Positions 47,080 through 57,715 of a DNA stretch of 64,000 bases are shown here, piece after piece. The notes below the pieces were generated by a model. It was not told where the DNA came from and searched no databases. It worked only from the letters and a program-made list of their open reading frames with translations. A program made the translations under genes and the position numbers. The stretch is from contig CM060733.1 of NCBI GenBank assembly GCA_030704615.1, positions 16,678,001 through 16,742,000 on the forward strand. Direction: 5' to 3'. The first letter of the stretch is position 1. Each line of letters opens with the position of its first letter. Origin of the DNA: Takakia lepidozioides. Taxonomy: Eukaryota; Streptophyta; Takakiopsida; Takakiales; Takakiaceae.

Positions 47080-49015
47080 TGTCGCACAGTTGTATTGGTA
47101 CTCACCATCGTATCTTCACCACATAGCTTCTCCTAATGACGTGGCCTTCGCCGAGTTTCAGTATACTGAAGAACCTTGCCCTTTTAGTGCCGCGGTTGAA
47201 GATGATGGTTTTGTTGTGGTGGAGGAGCATGTTCTAGCAGCAAGTTCAAGCTTGACATTGACTGTGTTTCTGTCGAGAAAGAGATTTATGACTTGGAGGG
47301 AAACGTTCAAAGAACGTTGTTCCAGAAACCGCATGTTGCACAGAAACACAAGGAATGGAGAGTTCTTCCTGGAAAATATCGTGTGTTCCGAAGTGTAAGG
47401 AGACAATCCGGTGGCTCCATAGTGACTCCTGGGACAGTCCTCTGTCGTTCAAGGAAAGCGGCATGTGACTGTGAAGCAGGAGGACACCACTTCAACAACT
47501 TTTGTCACACTGTCGGATTCCTCGGATGATGAATTCGCGGAAATATTGGCTCCCATGAACCGTCTTCCTGAAGGAGACGTCGATGTTCAGGAAATTGTTA
47601 GCGTCATCCCACATCTTAAAGCATTGTTAGAAAAACTAGGATCCAAAAACGAGATCTCAGGGATACTGTGGGATTCATTCGCAACAAAAAGGGTTCCATT
47701 CCTTCCACCTTCCTTCGACGGTGACATCCTCTTTGAACTGAATCCACCAACTTGTGCTGGGGGTCTCGCAGGTCTCTTGCAAGGAATGGATAAAAAGCAT
47801 GATGGCCATCCATGGTGCAGAACCAAAACGTCCAATACCCACAACAATGTAAACTTGAAATTCAGAAGGAGCGTTTGTGTGGGGCATCTGAGATGTGTGA
47901 ATGGAAGTTGCCTGCGTTTCACGAAGAGCGGTGCTAAAAATGAGAGTGAGTGGGAAGGACTTTTCGACAATCCTTTTATCCCAGGTTGTGCCCCACCGTC
48001 TACCAGTACATTTGTTTGTAAGTTCTACAAGGTGGCCCCCTCCTGCATTGCACATTGCCCTGCTCACATGTACTACGTTACTTACCGTTGCAAAACCATG
48101 ACTCAAGCCTACATTCATTTTGGGACTCACGACCATCCAAGTGTCTCACGGCGATTGTAGAGATAGTGTGGAGTTGGCGCTTGGGCTTGTCGTGGAGGAG
48201 TTTGCAAAGTCCCCTTCAGCCAAACCATCTGCCATAGCGCTGGCTGCCAGGAAAAGTTTCCTGGAGAGGCACATTCTGGGGCAAGGAAGCGAATCCAGCT
48301 CAAGACTTGAGGGGGCGTCTTTGGATGCAGTGATGGATCACTTCTCCGTGTTGAGCTCCCCCAATATTAGGAATCAGGTGAATGCATTGAGAGTGCGCGG
48401 TGGAAACACAGGGTCCATCGACAGCATTATGGAGCTCAAGCGAATAAGTCAATATGACTTTATCCAATCTAGCGTCTTCCCGGGTCAGGGGTCTTCAAAG
48501 GTTTACTTGTTCAAGATGTCTATGGTAGGCGAGGGCAGTGGCGACAGCCTGGCCAGACGTATGCAACCAAGGGGGGATATGGAGAAAGCCTGGATGATGT
48601 TCGATCATTGCAAACGAGTGAAGGGTTGGACAACCATGTCTTGCCATGTTTACGACCCGAACTACCAAAGAATAATGACAATTGCCATCTGTGACATGCA
48701 GTCTGAAGATACAGAGTCCCAGATGATAATGTGGAATTGTTTGCTTTCAGTCATGGAGTCCAATGGACATACAGGCATAAATTTCAATGGGTTTATGGCG
48801 GATAGTACACAGGCTACCTTCGGTTCTGGTGATCCAAAGGTACCCATGCCTAATAGGGAGCGCACATGTTTCCCTTCTTTTTTCCTTCCCTGGATAATCT
48901 GGCTGAGTGTGAAGATATGATCCACGCAACCCCTGTTTCGCCGAAAGCCAGCTTGACCTTCATGGAATCAACCTCTGGACTCCAGATCAATCTCGAGATG
49001 AGTACTTATAACTCT
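47080..49015 (+). pseudogene. Mutator-like transposase, second family
   Basis: A long plus-strand coding run in shifting frames. An N-terminal region (SDSSDDEFAEIL) leads to a Cys/His zinc-binding part (CVGHLRCVNGSC, then CIAHCPAHMYYVTYRC, HFGTHDHP) reminiscent of FLYWCH/WRKY-GCM1 fingers of MULE transposases. Then come SHGDCRDSVELALGLVVEEF and KSFLERHILG. The catalytic region has SCHVYDPNYQRIMTIAICDM (Asp at about 48694) and INFNGFMADSTQ (second Asp at about 48799). The tail PSLDNLAECEDMIHATP ends at TAG 49015. Frameshifts near 48133 and 48870 and unclear coding before 47465 make it a pseudogene. It is a different family from the 4.8-7.4 kb copy. Confidence 0.65.
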
Positions 49016-49199
49016 GCAGAATAGCTTGCCAACTGCATTAAGTGCCCTGATAGTTACCCGGCTCTGCTCTGTCACCTTACTGATATAAATTGACAATGAT
49101 CCCCTGCCGCCAGCGAAAGGGGGTAAATTCAGTCCTCCATATAAGGTTAAAGAGAAGAACAAGGGCCTCAAGTCTCTCAAACAAAGCATCACTACCCTC

Positions 49200-49738
49200 G
49201 GGGTTGGGGACAGCTCAGAGTTGGGATGAAAATTTGTACAAAGCCTTACTGGCATATAGGGTGGGGGTAGGCAAGTACCAAGTTTTCCCGTATCAAGTAA
49301 TGACATGAAGGGTGCCAAGGCTTGGGATAGACAACCAACTTCAAGGGCTTCTGACCACCATAAACCTGGATGACACACTAGAGGGCATCACCAATATGAT
49401 TGAGGAAAAGATTAAGTTGCTTGCCCAGCTAAAGGGAGAGTTGCAGAAACATGTCAGGAAGAGCCAACGACAGCAGGCCAAGGACTAGGAGAAGCGACAC
49501 CAGGCTGGGCATGAATTCATTCGTCTGCAGGATAACACAAAGGTGATGATGCTCAAACGTAAGTGCTCTTCCATGGTGAGTCCACGGGAAGGTCCATATG
49601 AGTTTCTCGGATACAAGGATACTCGTACAAACAAAGGAGAGGCTGGTCGTAGGTGCAGACTGAAGGATGGGACAGGAAATGAGTGTCTTCTCAATAGGCA
49701 AGATCCGAAGGTGTTCATACAAACTCAGGATATTTGAG
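49200..49738 (+). pseudogene. Ty3/gypsy integrase C-terminal remnant
   Basis: YKALLAYRVGVGKYQVFPYQ matches the integrase end where FAYR...T..SPF.L.YG is usual. It is followed by RVPRLGID, a coiled-coil-like helix (MIEEKIKLLAQLKGELQKHV) with TAG 49486-49488 in place of Gln, and a GPYEFLGYKD segment, as in gypsy integrase tails (PGPY.+...). It stops at 49738. Nothing upstream belongs to it, so it is a short relic between the MULE and the minus-strand LINE. Confidence 0.55.
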
Positions 49739-49963
49739 CAGGAGAGTTGGTCAGAAGGGACTTTGACTCTTAAAAAATGAGACATAATCATATGTACAAT
49801 GGGCGAACGTAGAGATCCCAAAAGTGGTGGTGGGGGGGTTGGGGGGGAGGAAACAAGAAACAAGAGGAAGAAAACAAAGCTATAGTTCTCATCCCGAAAG
49901 GGTGGGGGGGGAAACACAACTATAGTAGGCTACTCAACCAGAACGACCCTCCCAGCCAACAGC

Positions 49964-51962
49964 CTAGAGGAGATCAGGCAAAGAGGCAGAAGCCATGAGG
50001 GCACGGACGTGAGCCATGGCAAACAAAGGTCCTCCTAAAGGGACGCATTGGCGGGTCCCAACCTCGGATTGAATGATGGAGCACTCACCCAAGTGAGAAT
50101 GATGACTGTAGTAGAGGGGAGTGGCGGATGCATAGAATAATCGAACAAACGGTATGAGCTGGTGGAAATCTCCCCCGGCTGAACGGAGCTCCTGAAATAT
50201 AGCCACCCGTGACACAGTGTTGAAAGCGTTGGTGACGTCGACCTGCAGAACCACCCAATCCGGATGAAGATCGAGAGCAGCACGAATCCCCTGAACCACC
50301 GCCTCGCAACCTCCTGGAGTGGCGACCCCGAACTGGTGAGGAAAGAGGTGGGCAGAGAATGCGTCTCAAAACTAAAAAGTGAGCGGCTGACAAGGCGGTA
50401 AAGAACCTCTCCGACTGCAATGGGGCGGATGCCAGGACCTGAGGGTTTGCTCATAGCCAACAATCTGGAGGCCCCAAGGAGACGGGCCACTTGGGCAGGG
50501 ATACGCCCGGTAGCAATAAAGAAGCAGACCTGAAACAGTTGAGAGAAGCCACTGGCAGAGTCCTGTGGAGAGAAATAGTCGCGTAAGTGCTTATACAGGA
50601 GACCGGAAGGACCTACCGCTGCAAGATGGGGATTGTGTGTAAAAGCCTAAGTGAAGACCTTTTGATCCTGGTCTGCCTCAAAATCCTCGACGATGAGCGG
50701 GAGGATATCTTGAGCTGATGGGTAAAGGGCTTCCAGGGCAGTGACAGTATCTGCTAATGGAAGCGCTGGTGTGAAAGGTGTCAAGGCCCTGGCTGCGCGC
50801 GAGTATTCGCCAACATGGCCTAACATGAGCTATGACGGAGTCACTTGTGGGCCGATGAGGGTGGCTGTGTGGAGGAAGCCGAAGGGATGCATGTCGCAAG
50901 AGCTAGTGCGTAATTGATGCTCATTTTGTAGGCTCTCCCAATCTCCAGATAAGAAACGGCGAAGACGGATGCGCATCTCTCTATGCCCTGACTGACTGCC
51001 GCGAGGGGGGCAAAACTAAACACCACTGAGGAAATAACAAGAAAAGATACTATGCTAGTATATCAGCAGGATCACGAGCCAGCCTGTCTCAGGGCAGACG
51101 GAGTGCCCGTTGGACCTCATGACGCAGGGCCACTGATATTCTTGTATAAAGACGAGGCCTTAGCAGTCCTAGCTCAAACGCGCCCAATACATCTAGAGCT
51201 GAAAGCAAATGCCATGCAGAGGCAGGAGGTGGTGCATGCAAGACACCGGGCTGAAATGGAGAAGTACCATTTGTGCCTGTCTGATGAAGAGCCCGCACAC
51301 GTGCGCTGATGTCGCACAAGCCCTCTGATGCGCGCAAAAAGGCGACCGCAAGCTGGGCACGGGGTACGGTCTGCAGGGATAGGCGCTTGCTGTTGTGGGA
51401 AGAGTGATGGGGTCGCCAATGTAGGCTGCACAACTGGAGAAGAAGACGAGTGAAGAGGCTCATGACCAAGAGAAGTAGGGACGCCTTGAAGCCGCTGCCG
51501 AGAATGGGATGGAGAACCTGGGGGAGAAGTAACTGGCGTGGGACCTCGGAACGTACCTGAGAGGCGTGGGAGAGGGCTCAATAGATGCGGTGGAAGTTCT
51601 TCGGTCAGTGGGGCGCCAATGGAAGAACCTCGAATCCGCAGTGGAGGAGACCGTTGTGAAGATGACGAATCTTCTTGAAATTGTCTGGAGCTTGGCATCT
51701 GGTGGTGCGTATCAGGAACATGAGATATGGGGGTAGGAGTACGTTGGCCATGGGGCCTTCGAGCAGGAGCAGTTGCAGCTGTGTCCAACGCCTCTCGTTG
51801 CTCTGGGGAGACAACTGACAGAGATGGTGGAGTAGGCAGTAGAGGGGTTGTGGGATTTGTTGTGTTGCTCGCAAAGGCTGGAGCTGGCTGTCTGTACGGC
51901 GTCGGGGCTGAACGAGTTGAGGGACGAGCCGATCGAGGCCGCCTGACTAGCGTGGGGCCCAC
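49964..51962 (-). pseudogene. LINE-type retrotransposon with zinc-finger N-terminus
   Basis: From 51962 the minus strand encodes a Pro/Ser/Thr-rich region ending in a zinc finger CPACGRLFARIRGLVRHQRTC (C-x2-C-x12-H-x3-C; about 51370-51310), presumed nucleic-acid binding. A decayed middle follows, then reverse transcriptase: AVGPSGLLYKHLRDYF, ASRLLAMSKPSGPGIRPIAVGEV (about 50480-50390), WVVLQVDVTNAFNTVSR (Asp of motif A, about 50240), and VGTRQCVPLGGPLFAMA (about 50050). It ends at 49964, before the YADD motif. Frame changes near 51200, 50850 and 50350 and a TAG at 50647 (Gln expected in FTQAF) disable it. Confidence 0.75.
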
Positions 51963-52019
51963 TGTTGCACAACGCCCGCTTGCTCACTCACTCGCTTTGT
52001 GCTGCTACCGCTAGTGTCA

Positions 52020-52890
52020 CTACTGCCAACACCTCCACCATCTTTTTGTTTTGTTTGTTTGTTCTGTAGAACCCTATTTTAAGTAATTCCAGACTTTTGG
52101 CTTAAATCCGGACCAAACTTAATATAAAACATAGTTAAAATTAATTTAGGTATTAATAATAATATCGTGGAATATTGAGTCATTTAACTTGTGAAGTTGC
52201 ACAATCCCATTCATGTAACATCGAATGGTAAGTCGAATGACGTACTTTGCATCAAAAAATTGTAAAGATAAGATCGATTGAATGAAGTTATTAATAAATT
52301 GATAGATGTATGACATAAACAGATGATTCAAGAAGATAATATACAAATTAAACATCCGTACCATACTTACAGTATAGTAGTACCATGAACCAATGTATTG
52401 CAAGATTTCAATTGATGGATTAAAACGTTGAATGGAATAAGGTTGGATTTCAATGAAACATGTGAATTATGTTTCAAAATATTTAGGGATCATTCCCAAA
52501 GGTTCATATGACAACCAAATATTGTGGAAGAGTATCATGTAGATTCAGCTATAAAGTCATTGAACCAAGGTGGAAGTCTTTACCCATACGTAGAACAATT
52601 CATGAAATATTATCCCTACCACTTCGACCGTACCCAAATTTGGAAGTAATAAATTAAATAAGCATTAAACATTGAAATTAGGTTTTTAGGGTATAGAGTT
52701 TGCGAGGGTACTAACCATAGTACCCGGTATGAATGGAAAAGAAAATATTGGGAAGGGTACAGATGACTTGTCACCTATGATTTAGGGTTTAGGGAATAAA
52801 ATTTCCCAACCACAGATTGTATCTAATCTATGTAAAATGCACATCAAACAATGGAGTTACGCTTAAGGGTTTAGGGTTTAGAGAAGTTTT
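52020..52890. other. AT-rich, no gene; telomere-like TTTAGGG pairs
   Basis: No supported frame. TTTAGGGTTTAGGG at about 52784-52797 and GGGTTTAGGGTTTAG at about 52868 are short plant-type telomere-like repeats. They are too few to mean a former chromosome end. Confidence 0.45.
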
Positions 52891-52895
52891 TCCAA

Positions 52896-53735
52896 ATTTC
52901 AATTGATGGCTTGTAAGAGTACAAAAGTGTGAGAGTTGAGACGATTTTGGCAAACTAAGGAGTCGGTGGTCAGACTAGTCACTGTGGGGCAGGTGTTGCG
53001 TACATACATCTGCTCAAACGCCTTCAGATCCGCCTCTAACTGTGGCACCCTTCATCACAAACTTGCCAAACGAGGATTGTAATAAGATAGGTTTCAGACT
53101 GGCGACCGGACAAACTGTCTGTCCCTAACTAGCGTTTTCACTATGTAGCGCTGACAAGATGCAGACGCCTTGTGGACAGAAACAGCGTTACATATCAGAC
53201 TAGGTAGCGCTGACAACATGTAGATACTAGATACGTAGCGGACTGGAATAGTCTGCCGCCCACTGCTTGGACGTTACCTACGTACACAGATGGGCCTGAA
53301 TGATGTGCATAACTTAGGTACTGAGATTGAAGCTATGTACTGGAACCCTCCTATCATCGTCATACCATGCTTGAGGGAATCCCTTAAATTAAAGTTGGCG
53401 AAAGGGCCTTGAGAAAGAGGGCCTAGCGAGAGAGATGCCGCCAACGGAGTGAGCTTGAATGAGAGAACCTCTTCCCGGTGTGGGTCGCAAGAGAAGTTGG
53501 AGAAGGAAGCTCGACCCTTTGACTGCAAGTCCAAAGGTGGAGCTTGCTCCTCCAACTTTCCCTGGGGACCCATCCTGAAGACCGACACCTACATGGTTGC
53601 ACGCACAGGGAAGCAAATGCTCTCCCGCGAGAAGTCTCGAAGGCAGAGGAAAATGACGGGAACGGGTTAACGGTCTTCCGCTTACCCGGACCGGCTCGCG
53701 GAGCCAACGAATGAACTGCGTCCACGTGGTGGCAG
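52896..53735. repeat. Duplicated segment, copy 2 (partner 25012-25828)
   Basis: Parallel to 25012-25828 for its whole length, same strand. It includes the TCTTCAGGATGGGTCCCC core (minus) shared with 24360-24780. Homology ends at GCGGAGCCAACGAATGAAC plus a few bases, about 230 bp before the metacaspase start codon. Confidence 0.85.
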
Positions 53736-53968
53736 CGGGGAGAGAAACTCCGAAAGAGGTGCAGGCCGTGCTGTGAGTCAATTTTGAGTGAGTGAGAGAA
53801 AATTAGAGTCGGATTGTGCAAGGATTTTTGTTGTGAAGTGAGAGAGAGAGAGAAGGAAAGAGAATTTGTAGCTGAGTGGTGGGCCAAATTGAGAGAGACG
53901 CAATCGTTGGATTACTGGGAGGTTCAGGAGTACTTTGGGTGGTGAATTGTGCTTGGTTAAGCTCGGAA

Positions 53969-54235
53969 ATGACGAAGAGGACGCTCTTGGTGGGGTGCAA
54001 TTACCCGGGGACTAAATGTGAGCTCAAAGGATGTGCGAATGATGTGAACCGCATGTGCAGGATGCTGGTGGAGCGATGGGGATGTCATAATGACGAAATT
54101 CGCGTACTTGTGGACAACGATCCCAGGGGCAGGCAGCCTACCGGAGCAAACATACGTTATTGTCTGGGGAATCCGATCCGAGGAGTTCGGCCTGGCGAGA
54201 TTCTGTACATCCATTTCAGCGGCCATGGAACACAG
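53969..54235 (+). CDS. Type II metacaspase, first exon only
   Basis: The ATG at 53969 opens 89 codons: MTKRTLLVGCNYPGTKCEL, GCANDVNRMCRMLVERWG, QPTGANIRYCL, then GEILYIHFSGHGTQ. The exon ends in phase 0 at a GTGCGT donor (54236). This is the N-terminal half of a plant type II metacaspase p20 domain. That family is a Ca-dependent cysteine protease cleaving after Arg or Lys, active in cell death and stress. The catalytic His of SGHG is present. The exon with the catalytic Cys (DxCHSG) was not found in the following 10 kb, so the gene is truncated or split by insertion. An upstream ATG at 53876 in the same frame is less likely, since family members start close to the KKAVLIGCNYPG-type motif. Confidence 0.75.
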
Positions 54236-54514
54236 GTGCGTGTTGGGAAGCTCCTTATTTTCTTAAAGCGATTCAGTATCGTTGCCCCTGTAGCCGAAGT
54301 CCAGAGGTTGGCTCAAGAGGTTTTCTGCCATTCTTAGTTAATATGCTGTCCTTGAGGGGATTTAGGCTCTGCTATATAAAAGTTTCTCAACGAACAAACA
54401 CCCCCTGATTTTTGAAAGTTGCACAGTTTCCACTAGTCGGGGGATTATTTGAGTCCCATTTTTGTGGTTGCCTTTCTACTGCTGACATGTTGACCGAACA
54501 AACCTCCAGCTGAT

Positions 54515-54953
54515 TTGCAGGCACAATTTGATGAGCTCAAGAGGTTTTTGAGGAGGGGGATTGAGTTGGGGAACAAGGTTAGGAAGAGGGCTGCCTTGAC
54601 AGTGGCAAGGAGGATGGAAAAAGCATGTGAAAGGAGGAAGGGGGAGACGGAAGCATGGAGGACTTTCTTTGGTACTTTCAGTGAGACAGACTGGGAGAAG
54701 GTAGGCATCCGCACGTTGAAGGTGAAGGAATTGTTGGTAGATGGGGCTTTCGAGTTCAACGAGTCCATCCACAACATTCCCTGTTTGCGAGTTGGTGGGT
54801 TCTGTCGCATGCATGCCACTAGGCGTACTTCGGAGTGCTTGGGAGGAGATTTTTTACTTGGCATTCAACAGGAATATCTTTGAAGATATCTTTGAAGACG
54901 AGCGAGATTACGTGGCGCATCAAGAGAGAGTGCTAGCCATTGACCGGGACTGA
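54515..54953 (+). CDS. Unrecognised charged protein fragment, frameshifted
   Basis: After an acceptor-like TTTGCAG at 54520, a frame rich in Arg, Lys and Glu (QFDELKRFLRRGIELGNKV, MEKACERRKGETEAW, SETDWEKVGIRTLKVKEL) runs to about 54830. It then shifts by one base into SAWEEIFYLAFNRNIFEDIF, DERDYVAHQERVLAIDRD, and a TGA at 54953. The natural composition in both frames suggests one real exon with a frameshift. It does not look like metacaspase, though it follows that exon. Function unknown. Confidence 0.4.
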
Positions 54954-55820
54954 CACATGCAAAAGAAGAAACCTGCATTTTGAAGAGACTCAAAAGTAAA
55001 ACTTCTAACCCATTTCAAACAGCATCCAACAACAGTAGTCTGTGACTGTTCTGTAGGTATGTTTTGAAAGGAGAAAAATAGGGAAGTGCAAAGGTTTGAA
55101 TATGATTTAGTGCAGTCAACGGACTAGGATTAAGGTGGTATTGCTTCCATAGGAAAAGCAACAGTAAGCCGTCAGTGAGTGGTATAGTGGGGGATCACAA
55201 GTAAGGGGATGGGAGGGGGAGCAGGATGGGTGTAGGTGTGCGGGCATATGTAAACTGGGGTAGGGGAGATGACAAGCATCCAGCAAGGGGAGGTTTCCCA
55301 GCATACTTGAGAGACTGGCATTGCAAAAAATGACGAACACATTGCCTTACGAGGGTCCGGGCCATGTGGTGCAAAAAGGGTTAGGGTGTTCGAAGGAGCC
55401 CTGTTTTCACACCACGGCCAGTCTATCTCCCTTGCGTGGGAATCCCTTATTCAAACATTATTGGTGCAAAACTTTCCAAGACCCATAACCTCTGGGGTTT
55501 TTTCATACAAGTGTTCAGCTGAAATTTGACAACCATTCCTCTGCAATATGGTTTTCCATGACTTCCCTGTTGCTGTGATTATCACAGAAAGCGCTTCACT
55601 GTAAGGTCTGTCATCACACTGGAATGATTTTTTTTTTTCCTCAAACTTACTTTTTGATTCCAAAAAATGCGACAGATTATGCACTTGCAATTGAAGCAGC
55701 ACATTGCCTCAGGCCCTGATCATCATGGCTGATGTCCTTTCTGACACCTCTGTCCTCCATCATTTCTCTCACACTTGCTTTTTTGTTCTGCCTCCCTGCC
55801 ACAGTATAAGTGTTTGAGAG
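54954..55820. other. No gene recognised
   Basis: Mixed sequence with a purine-rich patch near 55200. No domain, splice chain or repeat is seen. Confidence 0.3.
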
Positions 55821-55826
55821 CAGCAC

Positions 55827-56054
55827 CTAAGCTGCACTGTGATATTGGTCCCTGTTCACAACGAATTTTGCAACATCTTCTGCTAGCTCCACATTGCAAG
55901 CACCAAGCAAGGACCTCCACACCCGAGCATCTGGTTCAACTGGCATTCTGTGAATAAAGTCCCGTGCCTCAGTCAATTGCCCTGCACGGCCGAGAACATC
56001 CACAATACAACCAAAATGCTCCACTGTAGGAGTGAGGCCATGATCTCCACTCAT
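55827..56054 (-). pseudogene. PPR protein C-terminal fragment
   Basis: Minus strand SGDHGLTPTVEHFGCIVDV, LGRAGQLTEARDFIHRMPV, EPDARVWRSLLGACN, VELAEDVAKFVV. The segment 55912-56057 is nearly identical (about five differences in 146 bp) to 25910-26055 of the longer PPR gene. Here the E-motif continues normally past VWRS, so this copy preserves what the other lost. No upstream PPR units adjoin it. Confidence 0.8.
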
Positions 56055-56090
56055 GGAAGCTGCTCATGATGAAAAAGAGTAGGCGTACTG

Positions 56091-56943
56091 AAGAAGGTGC
56101 TGCCCTAGAGATCACTGCGTTGGATCCAAAATTGGCTGTTAGTGCCTTTCCAACTAAAGCTCTCATGGAGGTTCTTAGATTCAGATGGATTGGAAGAGTT
56201 TCGGGGGGTAGCTTACTTATCGCCGTATACCAGCAGCCAAGGAAGGTAGGCAGCTGTTCAAGCCGAGAAGCATGCAGTGGCTGTGATCAACAGACACACT
56301 GAAGAAGGTGCTGCCCTAGAGATCACTGCATTGGATCCAAAATTGGCTGTTAGTGCCTTTCCAACTAAAGCTCTCAAGGAGGTTCTTAGAAAACATTCAG
56401 ATGGATTGGAAGAGTTTCGGGGGGTAGCTTACTTATCGCCATATACCAGCAGCCAAAGGTAGGCAGCTGTTCAAGCCGAGAAGCATGCAGTGGCTGTGAT
56501 CAACAGACACACTGAAGAAGGTGCTGCCCTAGAGATCACTGCGTTGGATCCAAAATTGGCTGTTAGTGCCTTTCCAACTAAAGCTCTCAAGGAGGTTCTT
56601 AGAAAACATTCAGATGGATTGGAAGAGTTTCGGGGGGTAGCTTACTTATCGCCATATACCAGCAGCCAAAGGTAGGCAGCTGTTCAAGCCGAGAAGCATG
56701 CAGTGGCTGTGATCAACAGACACACTGAAGAAGGTGCTGCCCTAGAGATCACTGCGTTGGATCCAAAATTGGCTGTTAGTGCCTTTCCAACTAAAGCTCT
56801 CAAGGAGGTTCTTAGAAAACATTCAGATGGATTGGAAGAGTTTCGGGGTGTAGCTTACTTATTGCCGTATACCAGCAGCCAAGGAAGGTAGGCAGCTGTT
56901 CAAGCCGAGAAGCATGCAGTGGCTGTGATCAACAGACACAGAT
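56091..56943 (+). repeat. Tandem 213-bp repeat, four units, protein-coding length
   Basis: AAGAAGGTGCTGCCCTAGAG starts units at 56091, 56302, 56515 and 56728. A partial unit ends near 56943. The period of 213 is 71 codons. Each unit keeps one open frame (EEGAALEITALDPKLAVSAF, PTKALKEVLRKHSDGLEEFR, GVAYLSPYTSSQR) with a single TAG at the same place, then AAVQAEKHAVAVINRHT. The units differ at very few bases, so amplification is recent. The protein is not recognised. Confidence 0.85.
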
Positions 56944-57715
56944 AGGGGTAAACAAGTTCACGGTGGACCTGAGCAAGCCAAGTGTTTTCCAGGTTAGACT
57001 TCAAACCTTAAATTGCAGACCTGTTCACTACACGCCGTCAGTGTCAGCTGCTAGAAGCAAGGCTGAGGATGTATTCATGATTTGTACACAGGTAGGGATA
57101 GCTGAAGGACCAGGGATAGAGGTCCAGATTCATCCAAGAGGGCCGGATTTCAAACACAAGATTACTTCCGATTCCCTGTGAATCAATAGCTACAAGAAAT
57201 CTGCATGGGTAGATGTTCAACTGGAAACAGCAGCGGCAGCAGCACAATTGATAGAACAAGGCACTGCCAATGAAGGCACCTTCTTCAACACATTTCAGCC
57301 TGTTTTTCCCTGTTATCAGAGTCGTCCCTAAATTTTCATGTTGAATTCTGCAAGTTAGCTCATTGGTGGATCTATGGTGGTTTTGGAGCGATTTTGACAT
57401 GTTACTGCCAATGTGGCAACAGGAAAGTATCGAAAAACAGATAACAGAGACAAGCAGAAGCTCTGGAATGAATACGTTTCCCTCTTATCAGAATCGGCCC
57501 TACATTTTCAGAAAGAACAACAGAAAAAATCGCATTATTGCCGAATCGAGTTTCAAGCTTTTATGCAAATTTGTCTCAGCTTCTTCCGCAGCGCTGCAAC
57601 GATGGATTGATCGTCTCCCTCAAAGGTTGCAGTGGGAGCAGGATTTGGAGGTTGTGATTGTTGGGAGTTTGATTGCTTCTTTGATCGCAGAAGCCGCGCT
57701 GCAGATCCAGGGGTG

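Noticed and set aside
1396-50649. Reassigned genetic code with TAG/TAA read as glutamine
   Set aside because: Most long frames use ordinary CAG and CAA throughout and meet TAG or TAA only rarely. TGA also replaces CGA in the same genes, frameshifts accompany many stops, and the host-type SDR gene ends in TAG. C-to-T decay explains all of this.
52784-52882. Interstitial telomere array
   Set aside because: Only two pairs of TTTAGGG units were seen, easily due to chance in AT-rich DNA.
54515-54953. Second exon of the metacaspase
   Set aside because: The charged sequence lacks the catalytic Cys region and any type II metacaspase linker or p10 feature.
56091-56943. CRISPR-like array
   Set aside because: The units are contiguous 213-bp coding-length repeats without spacers, in a eukaryotic context.
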